A stretch of 64,000 bases of DNA from Albula goreensis (GCA_022829145.1 CM040742.1:15924131-15988130); one strand, 5' to 3'; shown: positions 13,701 to 27,639, numbered from the stretch's first letter. Notes: generated from the letters alone by a model not told the origin. Made by a program: numbers and translations.

Positions 13701-14910
13701 TGGCGTGTTGCTATCTGATGAGTGAGCGCAGGGAAGTGGTTGAAGTGTAGAACATACTGTGGTGTTCCACTTTTGAGTCCCTCAGTCTCCAGCTCACTCT
13801 GATGTTAGCGAGGGTCAACACCGCTGAAAGGAGAGTGAGCAGCAAACCCCGTTACGCTCTGTAAAAATGAAGTAATGCTTTTTCACTGGATTCCCATGAT
13901 CCTCTGCTGCTTTTAGCTCTTGCATTACTCGGGTTCTCCTCTCCCTCATACCTAACGCTTGGTCTCCCTTGGTTTAATAAAGGAGTTCTGGGTAGAGGAA
14001 TTGTGTGTGGCGTCCGAACGGCATCCAGGGATATTGGACTTGTGCGGATATGAACAAATCACTTTTTTGGGTGACTGCATGTTTATCTACAATATGGAGT
14101 TTGTCACAGTCACAGAAAGGGTCTTGTGAGTGTGACTGAGCAGTCTAAATATGTTGGGGTGGATTGGGTGTATAAAATTGGTTAAGAATGTAGACAGAAA
14201 AAAAAAATGTCTATGCTGTGTTTTAATTTTGCATTCAGCGGAACACAGTTAAACCCCAGTCATCCCTCTTTTAGAAACTTGACTGTTTGAAGAAAGCCTC
14301 TGAGAGCGGGAACAGCGCAGAATAATATTTGTATCTATCTGTCTTTTTTTTCATGAGAAGTGAAGGGCAGGTGAATGCCTGTCAAAGTTTGCAGGGTGAT
14401 CATTTCAAAACTTATAAATACTACACAATCCTGATCACTGATTTAATTAGTAATAGTTGACTGACTCTGAAATTTTTCTGCTTTAAAAGTTTCAAAAATC
14501 CTACTCCCAGTGTAAAGACAAGTTTTTTTATCACTTTTTTTTGTGATAGCATGTTCTGAGCAAACTGGAGCAGATTCGTCCATATTCATGCTCAGAACTT
14601 CGGCTGTACAGACCATATCACAGATGACCAATGTGGGAGGGATCAAGGCATTAGTAACCATGGGAAGACTTTTCACATTATGTTCACATAGATAAGGTAA
14701 ACATTAATTTATGTAATTATTCCTTCATTCACTTGCTCCCCACCCTGAACAAAACTGTTCAGCCAGCTGCAGGAACCCTTTCCCACCATGAACAAGTGAC
14801 TAGCATTCACTTCTTTCCGTGCTGCACACGCTTCAACAGTTACGTACTGCCCATGCTGTCAGACAGAGTTAGCATGTATTTGGCCGGCCAGGAGAGGCGA
14901 GACCATTGAA
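10784..14910. other. noncoding DNA, no gene seen
   Basis: No exon, RNA gene or clear mobile element was recognised. The stretch at about 12070-12260 is CpG-bearing and repeat-poor and could be regulatory. The rest is ordinary AT-rich intronic-looking sequence with A and T runs. Confidence 0.55.
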
Positions 14911-14975
14911 CTTCAACTGGCTAATCCCCTATCTGTACCTGGCAAGGCTGAGCCAACTGTTGCCTCGCCAATGTG
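14911..14975 (-). repeat. dispersed repeat, copy A (inverted relative to copy B)
   Basis: The reverse complement reads CACATTGGCGAGGCAACAGT followed by TGGCTCAGCCTTGCCAGG. It lines up with 16505-16568 on the + strand with a few differences. Family unknown; it may be part of a SINE or MITE. The similarity was found by eye, so the true ends may extend further. Confidence 0.6.
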
Positions 14976-16250
14976 GGCCACTGGCCAAGGCTGGTGATGG
15001 TGTAGCTGAGAGCAAACCCCCCACAGCTGCACCTTAAGCTGGCACCTTTTCTGGTTCTGGTGAGCCACCCATTCTTATGCTTATGTAAACAGTAGTACAC
15101 TAAAAGACCTGGAGAAGATTTTTCAAGTGTAGAAAAATTATTAGTGTACATGCATATAGGTGTATACAAAAGATACTGGACTGGAAAAGGTGGAATGCGG
15201 AGGTACACAACAGAAAATAGCACAAAAATAAAACAACAAAAGCTGTTTTTAAAAAGCAATTCAGACAGTGAGAGCAACAGCTTTTTCAAGTAATAAAATA
15301 TGGATTTGTTATAATTTGCTTTATACAAGTTATGGTAAAGATATCGTCATGAATTACTGAGCTCTTAACAGTAGTTAATCTGAGCTGCTTCAACTGTATT
15401 TATTATATTACCAAGGACCGAGAGGTTCTTTCATATTAGATGAGTCTTGGAAGTCTAATTTCACAGACAGTGGTCTTTTCGTGGATGTATTTCTTTTACA
15501 CCAATTCTTTCACTTCTCTTCCTCTGTCTTCCTCATTGATGCCAGGGGCTTATCTCCCTAGCTTATTGTTCCGATGAAGTTTCACTTTGCAAAGTATTTC
15601 TTTCAACCATGTTAAAGAGATGGAAAATGGGTTATTGTCCCAATGTAGTTTTTATTCCTTTTGTAACTACATAATGCCTTGTCGTTATCATGCGGCAAGC
15701 CTATGTAGGTATTGCCATGAATTGCTGTTAAGGTCCACATAATTTCTCCTGAAGAAAAATAGCAGTAATAAGAATAGTAACCTCTGTCCCTTGCACCTGT
15801 TTGGGTAAAAGAAAAATACTGATATTCTGCAAATTAAATACATAATGCTCTGTGTGGCCATTTCTTACTGCCTGCAGACAGACACAGAGTGCTGAGTGAA
15901 TGCCAGCTAGCAGCCCCTGGGATGGGTTCTGAGCTGGGCTGGTTCCAGGACATTGCTCTGGGCTGTTATAGTTGCCATCAGCCTGGGCTTTGAACCCAAC
16001 ACCCTCTGGCCCACTGTGCTGTACTCATCCTGGACTTAACCATGTCCTCTCCTGGCGTTTGTACCCCCTCTCCTCTGTTTGCTGTGTGACAGGACTGGCA
16101 CCTCTCTCAGCACTGCAGTCACCTCTGATCACCTCACTGAAAGCTGTGTGATGTGCATGAACAATTTGTTTTAAAAATAAGAATAATTAAATTTAATCAA
16201 ACACGCTGTCTTTCCATCATAATTTACTTAAGTGCTGTTTTATCATAACA
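14976..16250. other. noncoding DNA, no gene seen
   Basis: Nothing was recognised apart from a weak B-box-like GGGTTCAAAGCC on the minus strand at about 15986-15997, which could be a decayed tRNA-derived SINE head but is not supported by other SINE parts. Confidence 0.5.
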
Positions 16251-16254
16251 TATA

Positions 16255-16400
16255 ACTCAAAGGCTTAAGGCCCTGTTTGCTTGTCTTCCACAAAATGTAA
16301 CGTGCTCAGAGATAATGAAGTTGTAATGTGAAGTCAGTTTTGATTGAACTGCATATACCATTAGAGACTACATGCATTTGATAGTATCTAGCCCAAAAAT
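16255..16400 (+). repeat. dispersed repeat, first copy (partner near 61.7 kb)
   Basis: The core GTCAGTTTTGATTGAACTGC followed by ATATACC..AGAGACTA..GTATCTAGC matches GTCTGTTTTGATTGAATTGC followed by ATATGCC..AGAGACTA..GAATCTAGC at 61753-61813. Upstream bases (TTTGCTTGT..AAAATGTAAC) also correspond. Family unknown; no ends or target duplications were identified. Confidence 0.6.
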
Positions 16401-16504
16401 TTAAAATGTTCAGAAACATGTTCTAGTGGGCCACTTGTATAGGTGGCTTGTATAGTCAGACATTTGTTAAGGAAGCAAGCATGAGCCCTGCATCATTAAT
16501 GAAT

Positions 16505-16568
16505 CACATTGGTGAGGCAACAGTTGGCCCCGCCTGGCCAGGGTTAGAAATGGGTTGAGCTGATTAAG
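16505..16568 (+). repeat. dispersed repeat, copy B
   Basis: CACATTGGTGAGGCAACAGT followed by TGGCCCCGCCTGGCCAGG matches the reverse complement of 14911-14975. The two copies lie 1.5 kb apart in opposite orientation. Confidence 0.6.
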
Positions 16569-18242
16569 TTTGTTAGTCTCGTCGCTCTCTAGCGGTCACT
16601 GTTGTTGGATGCCTATAGATGCTCTAACTGAGAATATGCTGACCTCTCCATCCTCCAGCGACACAGGCAGGATGTGTTTGCTGGTTTGTCTGCAAAGCAG
16701 AAAGAGGGAAGCTCCGTTCATCTTCACACCAATCAGAGCCGTCAGGAGCAGGCTCCTGCACAAGGCTAAACAGCTGGGCTGTGCTTGGGTGGGAAAACGG
16801 GGGGAAAATCATTCTTAAAAAGTGTTACAGCATAATGCAGAACCCTAATAATGCAGTGGTGTAATTTCATTTTATGTGACACTTTAGGCTGGAAAGAGGC
16901 CAGTGGTGGTCCCCCCTCAGCTATTAAGCTTGGCACCTTCCTGAGCCAGCAGTACTGTGCACTGTGACTCCTTCACAGGCAGATCCTGCTCCTCATTGGC
17001 TGATTTTGCTCCAGTGCTTAAAAACCTGAACATTACTTGGTTTCTCTTCTCTTTCTTAACTCTACACATGAAGGCAAGTGATAATTTAAAAAAAATCCCC
17101 CTACATATCATAATGGCAAGTTTAGCAACCACTGAAACTAATTGGCCAAACAGTTTGTGATGATGTATAAATATTACCTGAATACATTTATGAAGTAAAG
17201 TTCAAATGTTGATTGAAACCAGGCCAGTGTCTCTTGAGGAGGAGGTACACATTGTTTTCCCTTGCTGTGCTCAGTCTGCAGCGTGTGCTCAAGTTAATTG
17301 TTGCCGTTTTCAGCTGGTGAATTGTCTGGGACCTCCCTGCGCCTCCAACATGCTCTTTCGCATTTACCCAGCACCCACTGATGCCAGCACATATTTAGGA
17401 GTGAGGTAACACCCCAACACCCAGCCGACATTTCCTTTTCCCCGCACTGATTGTCCCTAAAAAGGGCTGGAGCGTGGCCTTTTTGGTAGCTTGTAAGATC
17501 AGGTTTCATGGTCACTGTGAGGTAACACACTGCTCGTGCGTCCAGACCAAGCTCTCTGCTGGAATCACTCCCATTAAATATCCAGCTGTCGAGATCCACC
17601 CAGATTAGTGTTTATATCATAATGTTTGACCGGACGTGGGGGAGCGTGTATCGACAGAGACCGATCAGCCACAAAGCCAAGAGACAAAGAGAGAAATATG
17701 CAGGACCACACAAATGCACACGAATAAGCTGGTAAGCTCAAGTGACATACAAGTTTACTTAATTCTCTCAGACTCAAACATGCAGCAATACAAAAAGCTC
17801 ACAAGATTCTTTTTGGTTTTGACAAACAGCCAACCAGCTAATCAATCAACTCCTGAGCATCTAGTCCCACGGGCCTCTTAGACATTCACTATTAAATATG
17901 TACCATCTGAATCAAAGAGAACAGACAAGACAGAGGGCTGGAGTCTCAACCCCGAGTTTAAACAACTATTACTAATGTATGAAAAGCCTGAACAGAAAAG
18001 AGTAAGAAATATTTTCTCCTTATTCATGATTCATTATAGCTTTTTATCCCCGTTTTTTTTTTCTTGTTTGAAATTCTTGTTGCACAACTTCACAGGTACA
18101 GTAATTTTTTTTGGGAGAATGGTGGTATTATGTATTTAAAAAGACCTGTTTATTTTACAAGGTGAGGCAGTGACATTTAATATTAAGGTGTAGAGCTACA
18201 CAAAGTAGAGCTACATTTATGACTAATCAAATTCCAATTATG
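16569..18242. other. noncoding DNA, no gene seen
   Basis: No exon or repeat family was recognised. Short frames here have no family resemblance. Confidence 0.5.
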
Positions 18243-19219
18243 TACCGTAAATTCTCAAATAAAAGCCAGGACTGAAATCATGCACGGGTTTCAAAATATA
18301 GCTGGGGGTGCCACCTGTTTGGGCAGATAAAGGCCAGTTCCAAATACAGGCCAGGTAAAAAAAAGCATAAATTACAGAAAGGCTCAGGTGGTACATTCAT
18401 CATATTTCCACAGCATTATTTACATCATTACTACGACATACGGTAATGATGCTGACCACTCTGTTGATGTTAGTTTCACTTTTTAACAGAAATACCATAA
18501 CGATAGTGTTCTAACTCAAATTTATGGTAGTCGCTGTAGGACTATGTGTTAATGGCCCATTATTAGTATTATGCTAAAACTCTCTCCTTCCTATTTCCTA
18601 TGCCATATTTCATTGTTTCTATGAGTTATTTCAGGTAGGGACATGTCAGGCGGGAGACTGGAAACAGAGGAACCAATTTTACCTTTAAACCTGTCATTAT
18701 TTCAACCTGTTCCCATTTATCCTCCTTGATAAACAATAAAACAAATAATTCAAAGAATAATCAGCACTAATCAATGTAAATATAGTAGATGATTTGGCTA
18801 CCAATTTCATTTTGTGATAGAATTACTGTTCTTTGCAAACTATTGCATCATTTGCTTTATTGTTTTGTGTGACTTTTTCCCATTGGATATCTCGTGGATA
18901 TTACCATATGTTGTTTTTTATTTCCCTGCTGTTATTATCAGCACCATATCATTATAATCTGATACAAACTTCCTGTAGTAGACCTAATATTTTTATTTTT
19001 TAAATACAGCACAGTAGGCCTGTTGGCTATATTCGAGTAGTAGGTATACGTATAAATAGGATAAAAAAGAACTTAAACATCACTACAATATTACAAAATA
19101 CACTACTAAAAAAGGACAAATCATAAATAACGGAATATCTCCAACAACAGCCTTTCGAATAAAGGCCTGGCTCTTTCTTCAGTTGAGGTAAATACAGGCC
19201 CCAGCCAAAATGTACAGTA
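18243..19219. mobile_element. possible non-autonomous DNA transposon (MITE-like), class unknown
   Basis: The ends are TACCGTA..(18243) and ..TACAGTA (19219), an imperfect inverted pair. Both ends carry the motif set AATAAA(A/G)GCC and AAATACAGGCC (e.g. 18332-18351 and 19157-19200), which recalls fish repeats with CTCAAATAAAGGCC ends. The roughly 980-bp inside has no transposase and includes a 9-bp perfect hairpin (18423-18431 with 18443-18451). A target duplication could not be fixed, so the boundaries are tentative. Confidence 0.4.
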
Positions 19220-19613
19220 TTCATGTCTTATATAATATTAAAATATGCAACATATTTATTCTTTGAGAGACATTTAAATATTTAATTACGTGAGGGCAGA
19301 TATTCATCATCATTTAGTCAGTAAATGTATGTTTTATGATTCATGTTACAAAATAATATAATTCCAGACATTTTATTCTGTGTCCTTTATATGAACAATA
19401 CAGTATAAAACTTTCAGTTGAATAGAGCCATAAATGGCAGTAATGAGCAAATCAAGTGCTTTTTAAGATGCAAAATAATGAACTTTAAGGTAGCTACCAA
19501 ACAAGTCCTGCTGTGAAGCTTTTTGCATTTCTTAAAATATCAATTCATTTACCTACCTAAATGCCAAAAGATGACAACTGCATTTTAATCTCATCTGAAA
19601 TCCATGTAATAAA

Positions 19614-19909
<296 letters not shown>

Positions 19910-19911
<2 letters not shown>

Positions 19912-22900
19912 CATAAGGGGCTGACATACCTTGGATAATTTTCCTTTTACATTTATTAGGAAGCAGCTGAATTATGTCTTGCCTGCCTAAATTAAAACAG
20001 TACCCCATCTGAAAACATAGTGGATAACCACTCAGCTGCTTGTCAACCCTTAAAAATGAAGATAGTAAGTGGAAAAGGCAATGATGAATGGAAAAATAAA
20101 AAACATTTTTTTTCTCTTATACATCCTTTTTCATATTTTACCATCATTTTGCCATCATTTACAGTTCTTTTTTTTTACACTTATTTTGTGATCATTTTCC
20201 ACACTTAACCGATAATATTTCCTCATCTGACATTTCTTTTTGATTTTGAAATAAATTATCTACCATAGACTAGCTGTTAAAAAGAGAGCAGTATAATTAA
20301 TTGTATCAGAGAGGGATACAGCATATTCTGAAACCTCCTTTGCTAGATAGTTTTGACTTACTCTTTTTTTCTTAGCAGAAAGTGAGTCGCAGTGTCAGAA
20401 AAAAGGGGTTTTGTAATTGGACAATCTTCCAGTTTCTCTGACCTCTCAGATAAGTCTCTAAACAACACCATGACTTCAGAGTAAAAGGAAATTGCCCCTT
20501 AGTGCCTGCGTGACAGCACTCAGCATGTTTCTGCTAATCGCTTGCTAATTTTTGTGGCTTCCAAAGAAATTTCAGCCCCAGTTATGCAGAAAGGTGACAT
20601 TCTGTGCTGCTGGGATGACAGTACTGATAAATGGCACAGAGCCTAGGGGACAGGGGGATGAAACCTGGGAAAGGAGACAGGGTGGAGGCCAGGAGACAGA
20701 GCAGATAATGGCATAGGTCAGGAATAAGTCAGGACGAGTAGTGGTAAGCTAAGGTTGTACAAATTAAAACTGGATGGTGGGATAATTGTGACGTGTATTG
20801 ACTCAAAATTCCATCTCTACCCCATTGGAGCTGAAAACTTAACATTTGATAGGTCTTATAAATATTCATGAAGGAGTTTTGATCAAGGACAGTGCAACAT
20901 GCAATGGAATATTCATAAACTGCTTTATAGCTTTGGAAAGCCCTGTCATCCACCAGAGCATGGTAGCGCAAGGAAGCAGAGAGGATGAAAGGGATACTGG
21001 TGTCGGCCATCTTGTTACAGATAAGCATGGGTTTGAGAGAGGTCAGAGATCTGGAGCGCAAAGACAGGAGGTTAAAGGTGTTTGGAGGTACATGAGAAGT
21101 CACAAGTTGGGAGAGGGAGGAGAGAATGGAGTATGGGGCAGAGAGTACTCTCACTTGTAAGACGAGGGGAATGTAGGTCAAGAGTTCAACAAGTGGCCAC
21201 AGGCTTTCCTCAGGCACTCAGCCACCAAAGACATGTTATTCTGTCGTAGTTTTAACCTTCATGCCAGGCCCCGTTTTTGTGTACTCATCCTGAGCAAACA
21301 GGCAGACCTGGAAACACAGCTAGTCTGGTCTTTGAGAATAAGCAATTTTGGAATAAGCCTGTTTTTTCTTTACTGCTTTTAGAGGAGTACCTTTACATTT
21401 ATTCCAGAGTGTATTGCCAGTTTTTGAGGGTGAAGGCACTTCCAGAGCTTGTTGACATACACAGGACAATGGGAATGGTTCCTAAATCTCTTCAGTGGTT
21501 TTTTTTAGAGATTAACTGATCTAGATTTTTCTGGTCGCTACCGATTTTGTGCAAGCAAGATGGGCCCACACAGACACTGATACTGATCACAAGAGGGGAA
21601 TTGGGTACTGTTGGGTGTTGTTCATTTCAGATTTGTTCAAGGCAAAATGTATTTATGGGTTGACCAAATGTCCAGATTTAAAGTTCAGATACGTATTATC
21701 TCTGGTTTGCCCTGGGTATCATATGAGGTCATTCCCTATGCCAAGATGCCTCCATAGCTTAATACAGCGCAATGATTTTTGTTGGACCTGCAGAGAAATG
21801 TTTCTACTCCTGACGTAACACACCTCCATATGTGTGTTACGATGAATAACATTCATGCAGCATGCAGACCCTGCATATCTACTTAAGATTACTGTCTTAA
21901 TCTAAACAATATTAAGACCGAGACAAGTATTGTGACCTTATCGACCTTATGTACCCTTTACTCAATAGAATGGCGTTTAAATGCATTATCAATGCAAAAT
22001 GACAAGAATTACAGCAAAATGTCTCCCTTGACCTTTTTATAATTTATGAAATTTGAATGGCTCATGACCATCAAAGAAAACCCAAACAGTTCACAGGTGG
22101 CAGATAAAACACAGCCTTTTTTAAAGGCGTTTTGCACATGAAATGCAAGCTCTTTGAATTTCAGTTATGCCTTACATCAGCTTTGTAACAAACATTTTAA
22201 TTTTACTTCATGAAATTCATTTAAAATTATCTGCTGTTTTGACAACTGTTACCACTGCAAGTGACTTCAGTAATATTGTTTGAACTCTTCATTTGAGGTT
22301 CTTTTCTGACACTTTTTTGAAGCAGGTCATAAAAGTTCCAACAGAGGAGTCTGTGCCAAAACCCAGATCTGGAGGGGAAAATTTACTCCTGAAAACTTTA
22401 GGAGTTATCAGGGGAGTGGAAACTAAATTAGCACCAGAAAAAGATGGAGGCAATGAAGAGAAAATGTGAAGTTAGAATTTCACAGAGGAAGGTTTTCTTT
22501 GATGTGCTTTGAAGTTGTCTCAGTAACTAGCAAGTACATCAAACTAAGGCTTGTAGAAGCACTCACACCTGTAACTAGTGAAATGTAAGTTTTTTTGATT
22601 TGGTATCCATATGTTCCTGTACAGCGTTTGAAATAATAGCCTTCTACTGTGATTGCTCTTTGTGAAGGTAACTGAAGCATTATTAAATTACTTATTTTTG
22701 ATTAGTTTGACCCAGTAACATGTAAAGTAGTAGGAATGAAGCCTTATAAGAAAGACTAGTAACCCATGTTTGTTTTTTTTGTGCTGGAATAACAAAATTT
22801 GTTATTTAGTTATTTATATAATACAAATAGCCTAAATTACCATATGGTTGAAGACACAATGAATTTGCATGAAAAATCACCTTTATGATTAAGGGAGGGA

Positions 22901-25821
22901 GTAAAGGCTTTTACTGTAAGTTTTTTCAAATGGGGTGTTTCCTTCGTATTGGTGTAGAAGCACAGGTCAGTATACACATGGATCAATGCATATCAATAAG
23001 TGCAATTGCTTGTGCACATATGCATGTTTGCATGTGTGTGACAGTGTTGCATCATACATGTGTGTGTTTTTTGCGTGCATGGGGGGTGGGGCGGGGGGTG
23101 GGATGGGGGGTTAGAAAGAACGTACTCCAGCAGATGTAAGTGGAATCTGGATGAAATGGAGTGAGAAGTGGAACAGCTGGTGAAAAGGGAGGGGAGGAGA
23201 GATGAAAACTGAGAGAGGGAAAGAGGCAGGGAGTGAAGGAGAGAGAGGATACAGCTGTGGCTCTTTAGCGTCATTATCTGAAGCCCTGAATGGTGGGATC
23301 CTCTCCAGGGTGAGGTGGGTCACACATGGCTCACTTGGGAGTTGTGGTGGGATGATTGCTGCAACACACCCCCCCGGCCCCCGCCCCACCCCCCACAGGC
23401 ACCAAAACAAACATGGGCCAGGGCCCAATCAAACCCTCATAATCTCTTTAAAGGCACACGCAATTCAGTCAAAATATAATAGTTTCTTTGAATATCTTCT
23501 ATTCTGTCACAAGCTAACTTGTCCCTCAGAGTGGTTTTCTTTTTCTTTTGAAATAGAATTTCACAAGCCCTTTAAAACACTTAAGTCCGTTTGATTGTGA
23601 TTTGCATATGCACTTAAAGAGACTGCATTGGTTTTATTCAGGATGAGCCAGGATTCAGTTAACAATTGTTCCAAAGTTTAACTCTCAGTTGAATAACAGT
23701 GTACTGTGTTTTCTCTACAAGAACAGTTTGGTGACTTAATTTCCAAATTTCTGAACTCACCAAATTGTTTTTGTGAAGATAAAAATTAACACTTGCCTTT
23801 AATTGTGATCTACAGAAAATGACAAATGTAGATTGAATATGCAGAACAAGCAAAGGGCAACATGTAGAGCCTCCTGTAGAGCCACTGCCTGCCAGCACTT
23901 TACAAATATACATAAACAGTCAGCTGAAGATATGTGAGAGTCACACTGATTTCCACATTTTAGATTACAGACATTGAAGGAAATACCTCAAAAATACTGA
24001 GTGATTCTTCTTTCATGGCAGTAGCTTTTTTAAACACACTCCTTTAACCATTACCGTCTGTAGTTACACTAAATGATCAATGCACAGCCTTGAGGGCATG
24101 TAAAACGTTTTTTTATTCTAATGTATAATGGCATAAGACTATCTCCCCTCACAGTAATGTGTGTGTCTGGAGCACACATGCTGGCGGCAAGCTCCTCCTC
24201 AAAGAGAAACAGACCCAGCAGCGTGTTAGCCCTGGAGCATATGCAGTGCCAGTCTTCTGCCATTTATAATACATTTGATGTGAAAACAATAACAGTTATT
24301 GTTATAACAGAAATGGCAGTGTATATGTACAAACAAATGCTTGTCATTCATTAATGTTTTAGCAGGATACCCGTATACAGTTCATTGTCCAGCTGTTTAA
24401 CATTTCTCTCTAGTGATGAATGAAATGATGTTTGAACCCCAGAAGTATTGTTTCAGAAGTTGTTTTCTCTCCACAGCCAGTTTGCCCATTGATCCAAATC
24501 GTTGATGTCATATTGTAGCTCCTCCCATTTCTGATTCAGAAGCCTCCCTTGTCTTACATTGCACAGATGAAACATATAGATAAATTTTATGCTTGCTCTA
24601 TCACATGCTTACAGAGATTCATCATGTAGATGGGCTGTCAGGTATACACTACCCACAAATGTAGATGATTCAGATGAACCATGTAGATGGACAATTTGTA
24701 TAGATCGAAAATTAATACATGCCATTAGTTAGCCAGCTTGATTTAGCCGTAAGCCACCATTTTGTTATGATATCCAATCTGCAACTGCATTCTCTGTATT
24801 AAGGATAGGCAGTGCAAAATGTGGGACAGCATATATAATGTATATGGTTTGCATGCCTTTTTCCCTACCATATGCCAGGGTTCAATAGGATAATTAGCTG
24901 TACGCACCTTCATCAGTTCACTCATAGATTAGATTATTGTGAAACACTGTTATGTAGGTGCACAGAAACAGTTGTCAATTGTCCTTGGTGTGCATATGGA
25001 GAAAGCAATGTGTTACAACATAAAGCCTGGGGCCGTTTCAATAACCGAGAGCAGAAGCTGGAACGAAACGCGAACAGAGATGCAGACCCTCCTTTCCCAC
25101 CCCTGCCCTGGATGGTGAAGAAGTGCGAGTGAGAGTCCACAGTATTCCTTCATTGTCTGTGCGTCTCTGCCATGTGCAGCTGCATAATGGCACGGGCGAT
25201 GCAGAGAGTGCCAGCTCTCCAGCCCCCAATGAAGGTGCTTTTATGCACAATATAATGTGTTTGGAGAGTTTGTTCATTATTCGTGTGGATCATGGGGGGT
25301 TTGGGGTTGGTGGGGTGGGGGGATTTGAAGTGCCATCCGGAGCACTCCTCTGGCACAGTCCCGGTGGGGGAGGTAGCACAGCCCCACCATGTCTCCCACT
25401 AAACTTCCCTCCACTTCCCCTCGCTCTTCATTAGGGATGCTCCAAACAAAAGGCTCTAGTACACCACCGAGTGTTGAAGAGACCTGTAAAGATCCATAAA
25501 TTAGCGCATGGAGAGGAGCAGATTCGCATTAAGGCTCTGCCTTTTCAGAACAAAGCTTTCCTCTTCAGATAAAGAGAAAAAAACAAGACATTATTTTCAG
25601 CCAACGTCACGTCAGGAATGGAAATCTGAAATGTTCTACTTATATATGTGGTGTTTGGGTATGTGTGTCGGGATATTCTTGAGTGTCTGTTTAAACCCAT
25701 GCCTGCTTTCATAAACATGTGAATGTGTATATACACCTATGTCTGACTCAGTGAGCATGTGTGTGTATTCGTGTGTATACATGTATGCCTGCTTCCATTA
25801 GTGCTTGTGTGCATGTGCGCA

Positions 25822-25825
<4 letters not shown>
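19910..25825. other. noncoding DNA, no gene seen
   Basis: No exon was recognised. A GA-rich stretch lies at about 23160-23250 and a C-rich run at about 23368-23396. A sequence at about 21509-21560 (GAGATTAACTGATCTAGATT..CTACCGATTTT) recalls a common fish repeat with CCGAT motifs but is too short to assign. The block 25180-25290 is repeat-poor with conserved-looking text. A 162-residue minus-strand frame (20729-21217) has no family resemblance. Confidence 0.5.
21814..21841. other. perfect 10-bp hairpin
   Basis: CGTAACACAC (21814-21823) and GTGTGTTACG (21832-21841) are exact reverse complements around an 8-base loop. No U run follows and the context is not an RNA gene I know. It may be a palindromic protein site or part of an old transposon. 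Confidence 0.6.

Positions 25826-25915
<90 letters not shown>
25826..25915. repeat. (TG)n microsatellite
   Basis: A perfect TG run of about 90 bases, preceded from about 25660 by imperfect TG-rich sequence. Confidence 0.97.
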
Positions 25916-25916
<1 letters not shown>

Positions 25917-27639
25917 ATTGGCTGCAGGTGATGAACATGATGGCATCCTTTCAGAAACCCTAGCAACTTAGGGGCCATAGATATGCCATGACACAATGCA
26001 ATGATATTTGTGCCAGGGGCTGTGGGAAACAGAGACATCGCCGCTGCGCTCGGGTGTATCCTGCACAATCCAACAATGACTGTGCCCGCAGCGTATCATA
26101 CTCTTCATATAGGGAGGCATCCTCTCCAGCATTTACAGTCTGTTTGTCAAAGAGGGGAGGGCTTGGGTGGGGGGCGTGGGGGAGCTGTTGGCCATGTTCC
26201 TGCAGAACATAACCTCAAAATAACAACCTACTTGGAAAGACTGATTAAGTAGGTCCTGCAGTCAACCCAATTAAATGGGTTTTGCAGCAGATAGCTCTGT
26301 ATCTCCCTTATTGAGTAACAGGTTTGGGTCAGACTTGCGAAGGTGCAAATCCTTTAAGAAAACAGATAGAGCCCAGGACCACTGAGTCTAATATGGAAAT
26401 GAGAGTGCTTAGATTTATACAGTCCATTCCACAGGTAGTACCTTATGTATTTGCAAGAAGACAAGTCAATACCAGCACAGTCCGCTGTCACAGGGAGTAG
26501 CATATAGATTTTTAAAAGTCTACAAGGGTCAATATGTGCTACTTTACGTCCCATTTTATACAATTATTTTGTGAAAAATGTAAGTTTATGTATGTATTGT
26601 GTTCAATAAATCTCTTCTGATGGTTAACCACCTTTTCAACAATTTCACTTTAGAAGTATTTTTACCTTAGAGTGTTTTTTTTTTTGCAAAATTGCAGGTG
26701 TTTTTTTTAATATCTGCCATTTGGAAAAGTATAATTTTCCAAATAGACCATCAGCTGCAACAGGGCAGAGTTATATGAGTTACCAGCAGCAGAGTCATGT
26801 CCCAGGAGGAGCAGAGCACACGGTGGGGGCCAGCATCCTCACTGTTGACTTCATGACTTTGTTTTCTTCACCATGGCTACAGGGAGTTCAATACATAGTA
26901 ACTCACAGTATACTCAATGCATTTTTTTTTTCACTAAATTCAAACCGTTACTGTCTGTTATATGTTCTCTGTGGCAGACTTAGTTTTTCAAATCTTTTGA
27001 AGTTTTAATGGTTTTAATTTCCAGAAAAATATATAAAATATTAAAATTGTACTCCTGCATGGTCATCATATAAAATACTATTTCTAAACTTTAGAAATAG
27101 TTAGAATGAATGAATAAATGAAACTGTACTGAGTAAGGTTTGCCTTGCATTTCAGCAATGGCATTTCAGCAGGAGGAAGTTGTCTGCCATTTTCTGGCAT
27201 TTATCCAGTATCCCCAGCTGATCCTCTGATTCACTAGCCAGTGGTGTGTACAGCGGATCATTGCATAGGCTCGCTGAATGGCTAGTTTTGCAGTATTTGT
27301 CCCCTGTTCCATAATAAGCATAAGGAAACGGGCCACAACTCACCACCCCGGTGGCATTTGTGGCGCATATGAATAGTCTTTCCGGCAGATGGTGAGAATG
27401 TCACGGTGTTACAGTGACTTGGTAATCTTTCCCCTTTTCCCCCGAAGGCGACTGCAGGCCTCTCACCAGCATACGATATTGCTTTAATAACGCTATCCTA
27501 TTTCTCTGTGAATGCTTCCTCCTTTTGTGCTGCAGTGTTCTTGTCTTGAGGTCCCTCAGGCCCCATCACACTAGGCCCTATCTTGTTCACCTGTGGGTGG
27601 GTGGGCCCAAACTACCCTTTTGACCTCTCACCTGCTCTT
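25916..27639. other. noncoding DNA, no gene seen
   Basis: Repeat-poor, mixed composition. No exon, RNA gene or known mobile element was recognised. Confidence 0.5.

Noticed and set aside
15900-16030. Minus-strand tRNA-derived SINE
   Set aside because: Only a weak B-box-like GGGTTCAAAGCC is present, without a convincing A box or tail.
20729-21217. 162-residue minus-strand frame as a gene
   Set aside because: No family match by eye, and about one frame of this length is expected by chance in a 64-kb AT-rich window.
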